Below, piece after piece: positions 44,570 to 57,300 of a DNA stretch of 64,000 nt. The notes under the pieces are model-generated. The model did not search any database, had not been told where the DNA came from, and saw nothing but the letters and a program-made list of their open reading frames with translations. Each line of letters starts with the position of its first letter. Position 1 is the stretch's first letter. This stretch comes from Isoetes taiwanensis. Lineage: Eukaryota; Streptophyta; Lycopodiopsida; Isoetales; Isoetaceae. The DNA is taken from NCBI GenBank assembly GCA_021234155.1, contig JAJEKV010000003.1, positions 18,646,386 through 18,710,385 of the forward strand, in the 5' to 3' direction. The translations under genes were made by a program, and so were the position numbers.

Positions 44570-47500
44570 CGCGAGGCGGCCGCAGCGACTACATTCAGGG
44601 TGAGTGTCACATTTTCGTTGCCATAGATACAGAACAAGCAGAGAACCAGTATAAGGTAATTTCCACAGTAGGGAAGGCCAAGACCAAGTCTTTCATAGTC
44701 CTGATAGACTCCGGAAGTAGCCACAACTTTGCATCCCCAAGAATGGTTGAGATGTTGAAGTTGAAACCATTGAAATCCAAGCCGAGACCCGTAATCTTGG
44801 CAAGCGGAGCAGTAAGACATACGGCAGAGAAGAGGATCAATTTCGACATTGACTTGCCGGGAATTAATATCCCGATGGGGGCAGAAGTAATGGGCATCGG
44901 CAAGTACGACTTGATAATAGGAATGGAGTACCTTGGAAAGTGGAAGGTGACCCTCACAACGCCCGACGGCAAAGTCATTGAGATCACATGTAAAGAAGTT
45001 GCTTCCATCATGCAGTGTATGTCTATTAAGAAGCTGCTCAAGACTATCAAGAGCGAGCAGGTAGCATATATCTTCAAACTTGAGATTGAAGAACCCAAGT
45101 CAGAAGAAAGCAAGGAAGACAAGGTGCTCAGCAAGTTGCCCAAGCAAATAGCCAACTTGATCATGGAATTCCACGATCTCTTCCCAGATGAGATCGAGCA
45201 GCTTCCTCCTTACAGGGGAGTCGAGTGTGAGATAGCACTCGAACTAGGAACCAAGCCGACGAGCAAGGCTCCGTATAGAATGACGACGCAGGAACTGACG
45301 GAGCTAAAGAAGCAATTGCAGGAGTTGCTCGACCTAGGCTTCATTAGACCTAGCGTCTCACCATTTGGGGCACCCATTCTCTTTGTCAAGAAGAAGGATG
45401 GCAGCTTGAGGATGTGCATAGATTATAGACAGCTGAATAAGCACACCATCAAGAACAAGTACGCGCTCCCCAGATCGGACGACTTGATGGATCAGCTCCA
45501 AGGGGCAAAAGTCTTCTCCAAGATCGACCTAAGGTCAGGTTATCACCAGATCAGGATAAAGGAAGAAGACGTCCACAAAACGGCCTTCAGGACCAGGTAT
45601 GGGCATTACGAGTTCACAGTAATGCCATTTGGGCTATCAAATGCCCCAGCAACGTTCATGAGACTCATGAACGACATCTTCAGGGAGTTCTTGGACACCT
45701 TCGTGATAGTGTTCTTTGACGACATTCTGGTGTATAGCAGGTCCATTGAAGAACATGCACAACACGTAAGAAGGGTGCTCGAAAAGTTGAGAAGGCACCA
45801 GTTATACGCCAAGTTGTCGAAGTGCCACTTCGCAACAGAGAAGGTGGAATACCTGGGTCATGTGATTTCAGCAGAAGGAATCTCGACGGATCCTACCAAG
45901 ATTGAAGCAGTGATTCAATGGCCGGCGCCAAAGAACGTCCACGAGGTCAGAAGTTTCCTTGGCCTAGCAGGGTACTACAGGAAGTTCATGAAGAACTTCG
46001 CAAAGATAGCAGCCCCACTAACAGACTTGACGAAGGCGGAAAAGGTGAAGAATTGGGCAGACTATTGGCTCAAGAAAGCGCAAGCAGGCTTTGAATTGTT
46101 GAAGGAAGCTTTAACAACCGCCCCCGTCTTGACCCTGCCAGACCCAGAGAAGGACAAGTTAGTGGCGACAGACGCAAGTAAGATAGCCACAGGTGCAGTG
46201 CTCATGCAAGAAGAGCGGGTAATAGCGTATGACTCCAGGAAGATGAACGACGCCGAAACGTGTTACCCGACGCACGATCAGGAATTGCTTGCAGTTGTCA
46301 GGGCATTAAGAATTTGGAGGCACTACCTCTTAGGAAGGAAGTTCCAGTTGGACACAGATCATCAGAGCCTCCAATATGTATTTACGCAACCACACCTTAA
46401 CCTGAGGCAGCGAAGGTGGATGGAGTTCCTCGAAGAGTATGACTTTGACATAGTTTACAAGCCGGGGAAGCTTAATGTGGTAGTAGATGCACTTTCAAAG
46501 CATCCGCTGACAACTAGAGTGCATTGCAATGCAATTTCGACACTCTCCAGCGACTTCGGGAAGAAGATTGAAGAAACACTGCCAACGGATGTGGACTTCA
46601 AGGAAGTATAGGCAAGCTTGTGCAAGGAAGCAAGAACGGACAAGGAGAGGGAAACCTTCAAAAATTTTAAGAAGGAAGGTAACCTTCTGTACCATAAGAA
46701 CAAGTTGTGCATGTCTGAATCATCAGGAGTAAGGAAGTTGATCCTTCATGACACCCACAACAGCCCAATAGCTGGCCACGCAGGATTCATGAAGACATAC
46801 TTCAAAGTGCGCAGCAGCTATTATTGGCCAGGAATGAAGAAGCAGATAGCTCGCCACATCAAGGAATGTCAGCTATGTCAGCAAACGAAGGCAGAGCAGC
46901 TTCAAATTCCAGGGGCATTGGAACCATTAGCGGTGCCGAACGCTAAGTGGGAGGTCATCAGCATGGACTTCATAATGGGGCTTCCAAGGACAGTAAGAGG
47001 GAAGGATGCCTTGATGGTCGTGGTCGACAAGTTGTCGAAGATGGCACATTTTGTGCCTTGCAGGACCACCGACATAGCTATGGATACAGCGAAGCTCTTC
47101 ACCAAAGAAATCTTCAGGCTCCATGGCATGCCTAAGGAGATCATCTTCGACAGAGATCCGAAGTTCATGAGTGCCTTTTGGCAAGATCTCTTTGCGACGA
47201 TTCAGACGAAGCTATCCATGAGCACGGCCTATCATCCTCAGACGGATGGGCAAACGGAGCGGACCAACAGAATTTTAGAGGATATGCTACGAAACTATGT
47301 CTGGAACAAGCAAGGTATGTGGGAAGAATTTATTCACTTGGTGGAGTTTGCGTATAATAGCACGAAGCAAGAATCATCCCAAATGTCGCCGTTTATGATC
47401 AACTACGGCTACCAATGCCTAACTCCAGACACCTGGCACAACCCCATGTCAAAAGTGGAAGTTTCGCAGCAAATGTTGGGCGACATGCAGCAGCTCGTGG

Positions 47501-48075
47501 AAGAAGTTCGAGGATATCTTCTGGCAGCAAGGAGTCGACAAAAGAGCATCGCCGACAAGCATTGGACAGTCAGAGAGTTCCAAGTTGGCGACGACGTATG
47601 GCTCAAGATCAAAGTGAAGCAGGCGAAGCTCCGCATCGGAAATTGTAAGAAGCTTGCTCCAAGGTGGGCTGGACCCTTCAGAATAGTCAAGAGAGTAGGT
47701 AATCAATCCTACAGATTGGATCTACCAGCACACTTAAAGATCCACAAAGTCTTCCACGTGAGTTTGCTGAAGAAGCATACTCCTAATCCAGATGAAGTCT
47801 TGGACACTCCAACGATGTTGGAAATGACAGAAGAGCAGATAGAAATAGTTCCATAACTGATTCTCGATAAAGCGTTCAAGAAGACAAGGAGATCGGAGTT
47901 TCTCCAATATTTGGTCAAGTGGAAACACTTGCCGGTGGAAGACGCAACATGGGTACTTAAGAGAGATCTGATAAAGCAGTACCCACAGTTTATGGAGCAA
48001 TGGGACGGCAAGATCATCTCCGAAGAAATCGGCTCAGGCAAGTTGATTTGTGTAGATTTATGTCTTGATAGCTAA
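44570..48075 (+). pseudogene. pol: Element A pol: protease, RT, RNase H, integrase, chromodomain; two nonsense codons
   Basis: The same frame is already open from 44449, overlapping the end of gag. The protease active site lies in [16 protein letters not shown] (about 44700), with LASGAVR and [11 protein letters not shown] carries FFDDILVYS (about 45715). RNase H ([12 protein letters not shown]) and integrase follow, with an intact zinc site (HDTHN, H, CQLCQQ) and Asp-Asp-Glu in DFIMGLP, DRDPKF and GQTERTN. TAG at 46609-46611 replaces the Trp codon seen in C, and TAA at 47854-47856 replaces a Glu codon just before the chromodomain ([15 protein letters not shown]). Otherwise the frame is continuous to 48075. 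Confidence 0.93.
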
Positions 48076-48903
48076 GAATAATCTACGCATGCAACCTATG
48101 ATAGGTATGGGTTGCATGCGTTGTTACCGATGATGAGACCACTACGGTGATCTCTAGGACGTGGTGTAATGTCAATGTAGGCATGACCGCGGTTCCGCTT
48201 GGGAAGTCTACTTCTGTCCCACGGAAGTAGACGACCTCGAGAGATAAGAGGTCATTCAGGAATGCATTGATAGGGAAAGCACCTCTAGCCAATGCCTACG
48301 GGGGGGACACTATCCTTCACGCTCCATATACGAGAAGGACCCCATCCTCCATGCTGGGCAACTAAAGGTGTAGGCATGAGCGCCATATAGGCATTATAGG
48401 GCGTTGTCTCCATGGCCACGATGGAAGAAGCATCCTCTTCCTACGCCGAGAGATTAGCCATGCATTCACGTAGATAGTTGGGGTGGTTCCCTTATAACCA
48501 AATTTATAAATAATTAAAGTGGTACTAACGTAGTGTCGACCTGCAGGCCAATAGAGCGCTCCGGAGGGCAAGGAGGTCGAGCTACGAAGACTTGCAACAC
48601 AAATTTTGTTGGAATGTGTTGCAAGGAATGAAGAGTACCTCAAAGAATAATTGTATATATTAAAATATTGATAAACTAAAATATTGTGATAAGTGAAACT
48701 AATGGGTAACTGTTGTAATGACATACGGATTGATAAGTTAATTGATTGAATAATGGTATAATAATGTTCTAAAAATATTACCTTAAGGTAATCCTAATAA
48801 AATGTGTAAGTATGATAATAGTATATCGTATGCATCAAGTTGATTGCAGGTTAGGAAGATCCCAAGGTGGGGAGACCCACGATGCTGCGGACAGCATCAT
48901 TTT
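48076..48903 (+). other. Element A 3' untranslated region
   Basis: Non-coding, similar to 26367-27238 of C. It holds the stem CTTGCAACAC(A)/TGTGTTGCAAG (48591-48625) and, near the end, a first purine tract and a GATGCTG-CGGA-CAGCATC stem before the polypurine tract at 48904-48916. Confidence 0.85.
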
Positions 48904-48916
48904 AAGGTGGGGAGAA
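48904..48916 (+). promoter_or_regulatory. Polypurine tract, element A
   Basis: AAGGTGGGGAGAA directly before the 3' LTR. Confidence 0.9.
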
Positions 48917-50345
48917 TGTGACGTTCTAGTATGATATACAGTCTCAAGACGTATACTGTACTGTACCGTCATGCGTACACGCCATTCCAATCGACGTGTA
49001 CGCCGACGTATAGCCAAGCAAGTAGCCCTCTAGGGGGCAACTTGCAAGGATGCGCACACTTATTAATGTGCGCACTTTAAACCTTTAACCAATTAAAGGC
49101 AGACCAAGGGTCATAGAAACCCTAAACCTAACTTATAGCCTATGTAAGGCAACCAAACCCTAATTCTTCCATTTTCGTCCACGAACCTTCCGAGCTCCAG
49201 TTCGCGCGCCTCAAGAGTCAAATCTGACTCCCAAGATCTGCCCGTGCGCTCTAGCTCGTCAGATTCCCTTTCCGACCGCATCCCCAAGCAGAACAGCGAC
49301 ATGGACGCATTCGGATCAAGAGGAGTGAACCAGGGATCAGGTATTTAGTCGATTTAATAGCCTAAACCGTATTCCAGCCATCGAACCAATAGGTTTAGCC
49401 TATTTAATTACCCTTAGTAGCCAAGCAGATCCCCAGACTGGCCCTAACTAAAGAACCTAACTCTATGATATAGATTAGATCTTATTCTTTAGTTCTATGA
49501 TGATGTGATGGATGGATGAATTCTGTGGACTCATTGTATTGGGAAGGGGGGTAGAGACTTACAGCTTAGTAGTTGATGCTCCTAGCTAGCCTCCTTAGCA
49601 CACTGTAGATTCGGCCTGTGTACAAGAACCACACCTGGTTGTGGGTGAAGGGGCCAGACTGGCTCAGAAGGAGGTTCGTGTTCTGACTCTTGAATAAGGC
49701 CTATCGGGGATCATAGTGGACTAGGTCTAATGGCTTGCCACTGAGTGTGGGCAAGGCATGGGCTCGACACCCGTGGGGTGATGCGTCACTCTCCAGTGGG
49801 TTCAAGTCGTCCCTACCTGCCCCATCGGAACTGAGGAGATGCAACCCAGGAATAGCCCCTTTGGCTATGCATCCGGCGGGCTACAGTCAGGTCCCAACAC
49901 TCTTCAACCTACTCTGCAAAGTGTGCACAGGAGGGGCGGATGGAGTGGACAACCCTATGCCATGTTCTCATGCCAGCCAAATCCATTGTCATGAATTCTG
50001 TCTGCAATGAACTCTAGAGACCCAAGCCGTCAGTCACCCCCTGGAGTCTGAGCCTTGGGTAGGAACCCATATGTATTGTGCTGATCTTTGTCTATGCAGA
50101 TGTTGATGTACCACCTTTCGAGGTGGATATGTGATGATGTTGTATACTGACATGTATGTTTACGCTTCCGCAGCTAGGTAGGCCCTGAGGGAGACGGGGT
50201 AAAATGGCCCCTTCATTCTTCCCACTGAAACTCATTACGGTTGCAGTGATATGTGGAGGGCCATGTATCAGCATGGAGCTGGTATGGGGGATGAACTCCT
50301 GTTTGTATATGGTGAGTGCATCGTATACGAGTAGGGGAGGTCACA
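48917..50345 (+). repeat. Element A 3' LTR
   Basis: TGTGACGTTCTAG to GGGGAGGTCACA; the terminal CGTCACA has become GGTCACA. Deletions near 49695 and 49809 relative to the 5' LTR. Followed by the duplicated ACTTC (50346-50350). Confidence 0.95.
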
Positions 50346-50353
50346 ACTTCACT

Positions 50354-50393
50354 TCGGCCATTTGATTGTATCATAGGACCCATCCTAGGAATG
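50354..50393. repeat. 40-bp repeat, right copy (partner at 3612-3651)
   Basis: 39 of 40 bases match the left copy. It falls at the edge of the truncated reverse-strand LINE. Confidence 0.75.
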
Positions 50394-53300
50394 AAACCTT
50401 ATAATGCATCTATGTATATTCCGAACAAAGTCGGGGATAGAGGGCACCCCTGTTTGACTCCTATATCGCAATTTATCGCCTGTCCTTCCTGTTCCATTTT
50501 TGCGTATACCCTGTGATATAGTCTTGCAATTGCTCCTACCATGTCCCCCGGTGCCTACATATCAATTAGTCTCTGTAGGAGTTTTTCCCTTGGGACGGTG
50601 TCAAATGCCTTTCTCAAGTCCACAAAGCAGCATACTACTTTCCTTCCCTGTGATCTGTTATGCTCTATTAGTATCCGGAGGGTTACTAGGTGATCTGTGG
50701 TTGAGTGTTCCGGCCTGAAGCCTGCTTGTCCTTGTGCCCTTAGGTTTCCTGTTTCTGCCCACTATTTTAATTTATTGTTCAGTACTTTTCCGAACCATTT
50801 CGCAAAAATAGAGCTCACCATTATTGTCCTATATTCCCAGGTTCTTCCCCGATCCCTCCTTTGTGTAGAGGTATTACCCTATTGTATGCCCATCTATTTG
50901 GGAGCCCCGTATGGATTATGCCATTGAAAATGTCGGTAACCTGTTTCCCAATTACTGTATCCGCACATTTTAGTAGTTCGTCTGGGACTTTGTTATTGGC
51001 CATCCTGTTTAGTGCTACCATTACTTCCTGCATGCTGAAGCATGGTTTATCCATCTTCTGTAGGGCGGGTATTGGCATTGGGGATGCCCCCGTCTTATAG
51101 AGTTCCTCAAGGTATTTCTCCCATCCGGCTCTTCCGATACTATTCAATGTATTTTTTGTTTTCCTATTCCCTTCTCCCTTTATTCTAAGTCCCTTCCAGA
51201 AATTCCGGGGTTGCTTTTTTAGCATTTTAGCTAAACCCCATTGGTGCTGTGCCAATCTTTTGTTCCATTTAAACTTCAACATTCTTAGGTATACTGCTCT
51301 TTCTCTTTCGTATGTATCTCTGCCTATGTGTGCTCTGACTCTTCTTTTTTGTTCCCTGCATTCCTCGTCATACCATATAGAGGCCTTGAATGTATTGCTC
51401 CTCCTGGGCCTCTTTCATTTCCCGAAAACCTCAATTGCCACCTTCACCATTATGTCGTTAAGACGTTCCCATTCTCGTCTGCCCTATGCTCCCCCCATGC
51501 CCAGTTTCCCATTTCTGCTCTGACACTTCGCGGTGAATGTATCTGCGTACTTATCCTGGAACTATATTTTCATTTTCATGTTGTTTTCTTCCTGTGTGCT
51601 ATCAACCTATGCTTGCTCGCCCCCTCTGAGCATTAACTGAATGGGTCTGTGGTTCCCCCTCTCCCCAGTCGGCCATTCGCACGAAGCTTGAAACGTTTAC
51701 CACTGCTTGGTCATTCAGGATCACATAATCTACTATGCTCCTCCCATGTGTATTCTGACTCGTGAAATTCCCGGATCCATACCAATTTTGTATTCCATTG
51801 GCTATAATGACCCCTGTCGTTGTGCATACTTCCAACAGTAATTCTCCTTTGGCATTAATCTCTGTCTTGTCTTCCATACTTCTTCTCCAATCCTGTGATC
51901 TCGCAGTATGTGTCCACTGCCCATTCTCTTCATTTATGCTCGTGATTTGTGATTGTTCCTGGCCTGTTCTGGCGTTTAGGTCCCCTATTAGGATCATAGG
52001 TCCCTGGTCTTTTCATTTCATCATACTCTCCCCCAGGTCTAGCAATTCTAATTTGTCACTGTTCGGCGGGTAATACGCTATGATCAAAATTAAATTTTTT
52101 TTTGATATTGTGTTCCCATGTCTCTACCAGACATATTATGTCGTAGTTATAGGCTCCCTCAAGCCCCTCTCCATCATCCCAAGGGTACCCAGTGCAATTC
52201 CAGTACCAGTTTGTCAGCGTCTCTTCCCTTGAGGCTACTCCTTTGGGATTTCTGCGTGCTCTGCCCCATTGACTGCTCTTCTTGGTCATCCCCTAGCTTT
52301 TGTGATCGAGTTGGACCCATGCTTCCGATTTGGGGCATTCGATCTTCGCCGGCCCCGCTTCCGCTTCTTTCTTCTACTGGCTGTATCGCTTCTAGAGCCC
52401 TCCCCATCGGGGCTCCACCCAAAGCTACCTCTTCATGTCCTTGTACTATGACCGCCAAGGGGTTGATATTCTTTTTCTCCAGCCCTTTTAATTTTATGGC
52501 CTCCGGTTCTTGTCCCAGGAGCGTCTGCTCCCTGATCCTCTTGTGAAAGTATACTTTGCCATTTCGAACTCCCACATGTATTCCTGCCTGGTTCAATTCC
52601 CTGGCTCTGGCCAGTTCTCTGTGTAGCCCCTGACGTTGCATGACCGTTAGCGTTTCTTGCACTTTGATTCCATTCCTTAGTCTGGATCCCATGCACAGTA
52701 TACGTTCCTTGGCTGTCATGTCTCTGAGTGTCAGGTTTATATGCCTCGCCCGGCCCCTCCATTGGCATGACCGCACTGCTTTGACGATGATGCTCCGGTG
52801 TTCTTTGAAAACTGTCTCTATTATTTTTGCAGTAACTCGGTATATGTCTTCGTTAGGTTTCTCTGCTATCCCTATCAGCCTAACATCATGCTTAATTCTA
52901 TTCTGCTCCTCAAATTCCATGATATGCGACTTTATTCTATCAAATGATTCCCATGCATCTAACTCAACATTTGCTTTTTCTAACTCAACCAACCTCTGCA
53001 TGATCTTAGCTTTTTCTTCTTCAATCTCGTTTATCCTTCATTGCATCTCCTCGCTCGTCCTCTCGACCCCTCCAATCCTTAAATCCATGCTGGAGATGGC
53101 TATCTTGTTGCGGTTGGCCGTCTCCGCCAGTGTAGAGCATCCATGCTCGGGATTCTGGATTCTAGCTGCTTGTTCATCTGGGCCAGAAAATCTTTGAGGT
53201 CCTGCTGGCTTATTGGTGCTCTTGCCATATCTGCCTTCTTTCGCTGGCGGAGGCCGGTATTTGTCGCCATCGTTCCCTGGGTACAGTATGCAGTGGCGTC

Positions 53301-53433
53301 TTCCGTCTGATTCATTGTTAATGGAAATTCTTCTGCTGGAATAGCTATTTCTCGTTCGTATAACATACTCCATCTCTAAGCGGTCTCTTATTTGGAACAC
53401 CATTAATTCTGAATTTGAATTTGAAATTGCCAT
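50394..53433 (-). mobile_element. Reverse-strand LINE, 3'-truncated, with ORF1, endonuclease and RT
   Basis: Read right to left. ORF1 (53433-52174) has a Gln/Glu-rich coiled-coil segment (about 53040-52960) and an RNA-binding part (RHINLTLRDMTAKERIL, NGIKVQETLTVMQRQGLHREL, GVRNGKVYFHKRIREQ) with one stop near 53038. The endonuclease (about 52240-51600) has LVETWEH, LIGDLNARTG and SIVDYVI. RT (about 51282-50394) has NRVIPLHKGG, AGFRPEHST, CFVDLRKAFDTVPREK and GVKQGCPLSPTLFGIYIDAL, broken by frameshifts, then the sequence ends. The LINE's 3' half (catalytic FADD onward) is absent. Its sequence differs from the LINE at 37876-41530. Confidence 0.88.
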
Positions 53434-54825
53434 ACTTATTAATTATTCTACCCACCTCCACGTATTATTTGATTTATCGTTTGTGGAATATCGTCGCCTT
53501 ACCGTTCCAGCTGATTGGCCGGGGGTGACCCCAATCCAATATTCGGTAGCTATCTACCGAGATGTTATTTATTTACGCCATTATTCAGTTATTTTGATGA
53601 CCCCGGTACCAGTTGGAGAGTCGTGCCCTCACTGGCATACGGCGGGAGTTAAACCCCTCTGCCCGTAGCATATCCCAGTCTCCTTTTTTGACAACTTTGC
53701 ACTTATATATACATGTTGGCTTTTATTCCGTGCCGCTCATATATTGCTGTGTTTTGTGATGTTTTCGAGCTCATGGTGATCTATATTACCAGTTAGTGGG
53801 TCTGGCCCTCGCTATCCTAGTGAACGACAGAGGCTGGGCCTCTCTGTCCCGTATCTTACTCCGTCCACCTTTTGCTCGATGTATGGAGATTTATCCCCCT
53901 GTCCGTAGCGCGGTATGATCTCCTTGTTGACGTGTCAATCCTGCTGATGTGGATCATGTCCACTGTACCACTAGAGTTCGTGGTAGTCCTGGATACCAGT
54001 TGGTGGGTCTAGCCCTCGCTATCCTGGTGTACGGCGGAGGCTGGGCCTCTCTATCCTGTAACTTGTTCCGTCCCCGTTTTACTCATTTGGTATAGAATAT
54101 CTGCTCCTTCTTTGGATGCATATATCGTGCTTTGTGTCGGGATCTCTTCATCTATCATAGGATACAGATATGCAATATAAGTCTTCTCCATCTAGCATAT
54201 GATATAGATGCAAAATATAAGTCTCTTGCCGTTTTGGGCCCTTTTTTATTCCTTTTTTGTTATTCTGCAACCCACTCGTATTTGTCATGGCTCTTAATAT
54301 ATGGCCTGACTCATATAACCCTCCTTGTCGTCGTTCTTTCTGTTTCTCACCCTTTGCAATCGTTTACTGTTGATTTCATGTCATGTATCCATAAAATAGT
54401 CTGTATTCCTCCCACGTTATAAGATATGTACCTTTATCTTCTGTGACTTTGCTAAAGGTGACATTTTGTACTTGCCTATCTATTTCCGTGACGCATTACA
54501 CAGTGTGACTATACCTCCTTGTTCTATCAGAAGATCTTAATAACAGAAACAATTCGTGTTCACATTCCCGATCAATTGGGATATATATTAGCATTTCATT
54601 ACGTAGGTAATATCCATTTTTAATTCTCAAAGTTTGGCACATGAAGAATACATATACTGAACGATTCAACCAGGGGCTGAATCAGATGGATATCATGTAG
54701 CAAAGAATTTGGCAAACATAGAATATAAAAAGAAAGTAGACATAAAATAAAAACAAAATAAATCCAAAAAAATTTCTTTGGGTCGCTCGTTCAGCTTCTT
54801 CCCCATCTGCATACCCTTGATCTGT
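53434..54825. repeat. Non-coding region with three ~200-bp degenerate repeats
   Basis: Three related units occur near 53605, 53788 and 53994, each with ACCAGTTgGtGgGTC(T)...GCCCTCgCTatCctgGTg...GGCGGaGgcTgGgCCTCTCTatCC. They lie directly upstream of the reverse-strand LINE, so they may be its tandem 5' promoter monomers. From 54090 to 54825 I see only AT-rich sequence. Confidence 0.5.
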
Positions 54826-55373
54826 TCATTTTCTCGATTTTTTACCTGTAGATGATTCCCCTATCTTCTTTTTTTTCTCAACATTTCTCGCCATGCAGGC
54901 TCTGCAAATATAATCTGTTGGATTTTTTTTCACAACAAAAAACACAAAATTATTACCAAAATCTTTGACCAGTAGCTCATGTTGATAGCATGACTTCTAA
55001 ATTGTCGCGTTCATTTGTAGCCAACTAAAACACTGCATCACCCTTTCTCTGTCCTGCTTCCTTACTGTATCGTTATTGTCAGCTATAACTCCCATGACTT
55101 CCAGCAAATGGAGGTTGTATCCTGCATCTTTCATCGATTATGAATGGTGAATTCTATCACAAAAAAGAAGTGGACTCTCCCGCAGTTTATGCATGAGGGA
55201 AGTCCCCTTTCCAAACACAAACAATCCTGTTCAAAGATGCACCAAGGGCCCGCTTCTTCAAGCTCTGGATTCCGTGGCACCGTAAGGTTTCCAGAAATTC
55301 CAGATCTCAGCTGCTTCCTAGCTACTGGTTCATCGATCGGTTGTGAATCCACAATCCTCTTGCCTTTATCCAT
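54826..55373 (-). pseudogene. Decayed coding sequence with CxxC pairs, unrecognised
   Basis: On the minus strand an 80-residue frame (55373-55131) begins MDKGKRIVDSQPIDEPVARK and contains CLCLERGLPSCINCG. A one-base shift later the frame continues as MKDAGYNLHLLEVMGVIADN, RERVMQCFSWLQMN, a stop, then DYICRACMARNVEKKKKIGESS and a final stop at 54826-54828. Repeated Cys pairs suggest a zinc-binding protein. I do not recognise a family. It could belong to the neighbouring LINE or be a host gene remnant. Confidence 0.4.
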
Positions 55374-55483
55374 AGCTTCTTGGCGCTATGTTGGCGAGCC
55401 GGGTGCTTAGACCATAGAAGAATTGCGGCCGGATCGAACAAATTCCTGAGGCGGATTTCATCCTCCTCTTCCTCCTCTCTTAT

Positions 55484-57300
55484 AGGATTGTTCCAGTTTA
55501 TGAAGGCGGGGATAAAGAGGTAGTGAGCAATTACAGGACTATCATGGTAAGTAATTTATGGGCTAAGCTCTTTGCAAACATAGTTAAATCTAAATTGAGT
55601 ACGTGGGCTGAGGCAAATGGAGTCAGAGCACATGGACAAGCTGGATTTAGACCTAAACATTCTACCATAGACCAGCTGGTTACATTGAGAGCAATTGTGG
55701 AGAGCGTCAAAGGTAAAAAGAAGCCTATTTTTATTGCATTTGTTGATTTTAAAACCGCTTTTGATACCGTGCCGAGAGGAAAGTTATGGGATAGATTGGA
55801 AGCATTGAATGTTCCAGTTACCATCAGACAAGCTGTTAAAGTTTTGTATGAGCAAGTGCTGGTAGAGCTTTCGTATCCCTGGTCAGAATGTGCCAGTGGA
55901 GGAATAGCAAGCAACATTGGCGTGAAACAGGGCTGCCCATTGTCCCCCACTCTATTTGGGATTTTTATTGATGAATTAGAAGATTGGATTGTCTTCCATG
56001 GTGGTGCTGGATCCCCACTGCTGGCATATGTCATTGCCATCCTTTTATATGCAGATGATGTGGCTTTGTTGGCGCGAACAAAGCTGGATTTGGAAAGGCA
56101 TCTTGAGGCCCTATCAACCTTTTGCACAAAGATAGGTATGATGGTGAACACTACGAAGACGAAGGTTATGATTGTTGGCACAAGGAGCAAACACGATTTC
56201 ACTTACAGAGACATGCCATTGGAAACGGTAACCTCTTTTAAGTATTTGGGAATTATTTTTAGTAGCAATTATTTATGGGATGAATGCATAGAGCAGCGAT
56301 ACAGTAATGCGCTTAAGGCACTATGTGCGATGCAAAAGCAATGTCATAAAATACATTTATGGAATTGGGATTTAAAGAAGCAGCTCTATAGAGCACTTGT
56401 ACAAACAGTTATGCTATATGGCTGTGAAGTATGGGCTCCAAGCTTGACGGCCAAGCTATGGAAAAAGGTGGAGAATTTGCAAAAGAAATTTTTGCGCGCT
56501 GAGTTAGGGGTGAAAATGCAAACGCCATATGCGATGATGCTTGCAGAAGTGGGAATGCTGCCTCTTGAGGGAGAAGCAATGATTCATACTGCCTCTTACT
56601 TGCTCAAGGTCAAGGCATTAAGTGAAGACCGCCTTCCCAGTATAGCTAAAAGAGCGTCTGCGGATAAAGGTTGGTACCATGATGTAATTTGTTGGTTTCA
56701 GAAATGGAATATCAGTGTAGGTGAGTTGGTGGGCAAGAGAGATAAAATAAGAGATTTGGTTTTTCAGAAGTTTCAAATTAAAACCTGGAGCACGGTCCAA
56801 GAGGTAAAGATGTCTTTCTACCAGCAATTTATTAACCCATCTTTACAGGTAGCAAAATACTTGTCAGAGAATATATCTATCTCAAATAGGCATTTGCTTG
56901 CTCGCATGCGTTTGAGCTCACATTATTTGAAAATTGAGACTGGAAGATGGCAGAGGATAGAAAGGGCTGACCATATATGTGAGTTGTGTCCTGATGGTAT
57001 GATTGAAGATGAAGCGCACACCCTGTTATACTGTAAGTGTTATGAAGACATTAGACTTCAATATTCTATACAAGAAAGTTCATTAGTTGAGCTCTTTGGA
57101 CTCTCAACAAAATACTTGTGTTCTTATATAGATGAGGTGCTACAGAAAAGATGTACTTGCTTGAAAAAAGAAAAAACAGGTGGAGAGTGAGGAGTTGGAG
57201 GTTTATGATTAGAGTGATATTTTGTGTTTTGTACTTTCTCGTTCTATAGACCTGATAGGTCTCTAAAGGACGTAATAAAACATTTCATTTCATTTCTTTT
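55484..57300 (+). mobile_element. LINE, 5'-truncated, with long RT open reading frame
   Basis: It begins inside RT (RIVPVYEGGDKEVVSNYRT). It ends after a stem-loop AGACCT-GAT-AGGTCT (about 57248-57262) and ATTTC tandem repeats. A short TTATAG duplication flanks it (before 55484 and at about 57299-57304). The 3' stem-loop resembles that of the LINE at 37876-41530, so they are related lineages. Confidence 0.88.
55523..57190 (+). pseudogene. LINE reverse transcriptase, 5'-truncated but otherwise open
   Basis: 555 residues, uninterrupted: AGFRPKHSTIDQLVTLRAI, FVDFKTAFDTVPRGK, GVKQGCPLSPTLFGIFIDEL and the catalytic LLYADDVALLA. A C-terminal zinc knuckle follows (CELCPDGMIEDEAHTLLYC). The endonuclease and the first RT motifs are missing, so it cannot move by itself. 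The long open frame suggests a recent insertion. Confidence 0.92.

Larger units (their letters stand above)
4644..50345 (+). mobile_element. Element A: chromovirus (Ty3/Gypsy) with histone-H3-like ORF1, host of nested insertions
   Basis: The boundaries are set by matching LTRs TGTGACG...(C/G)GTCACA at 4644-6106 and 48917-50345 and by a 5-bp target duplication ACTTC at 4639-4643 and 50346-50350. The internal order is initiator-Met primer site, hairpin pair, TATA, ORF1 (H3-like), hairpin pair, TATA, ORF2, gag, pol with chromodomain, purine tract. The element is interrupted by element B (7460-36775, inside ORF1) and by a LINE (37876-41530, in the ORF2 promoter). Without these it would be about 12.7 kb. 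ORF1 and ORF2 are broken, gag carries a frameshift and pol carries two nonsense codons, so it is not autonomous. It is the oldest member of the nest. Confidence 0.95.
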
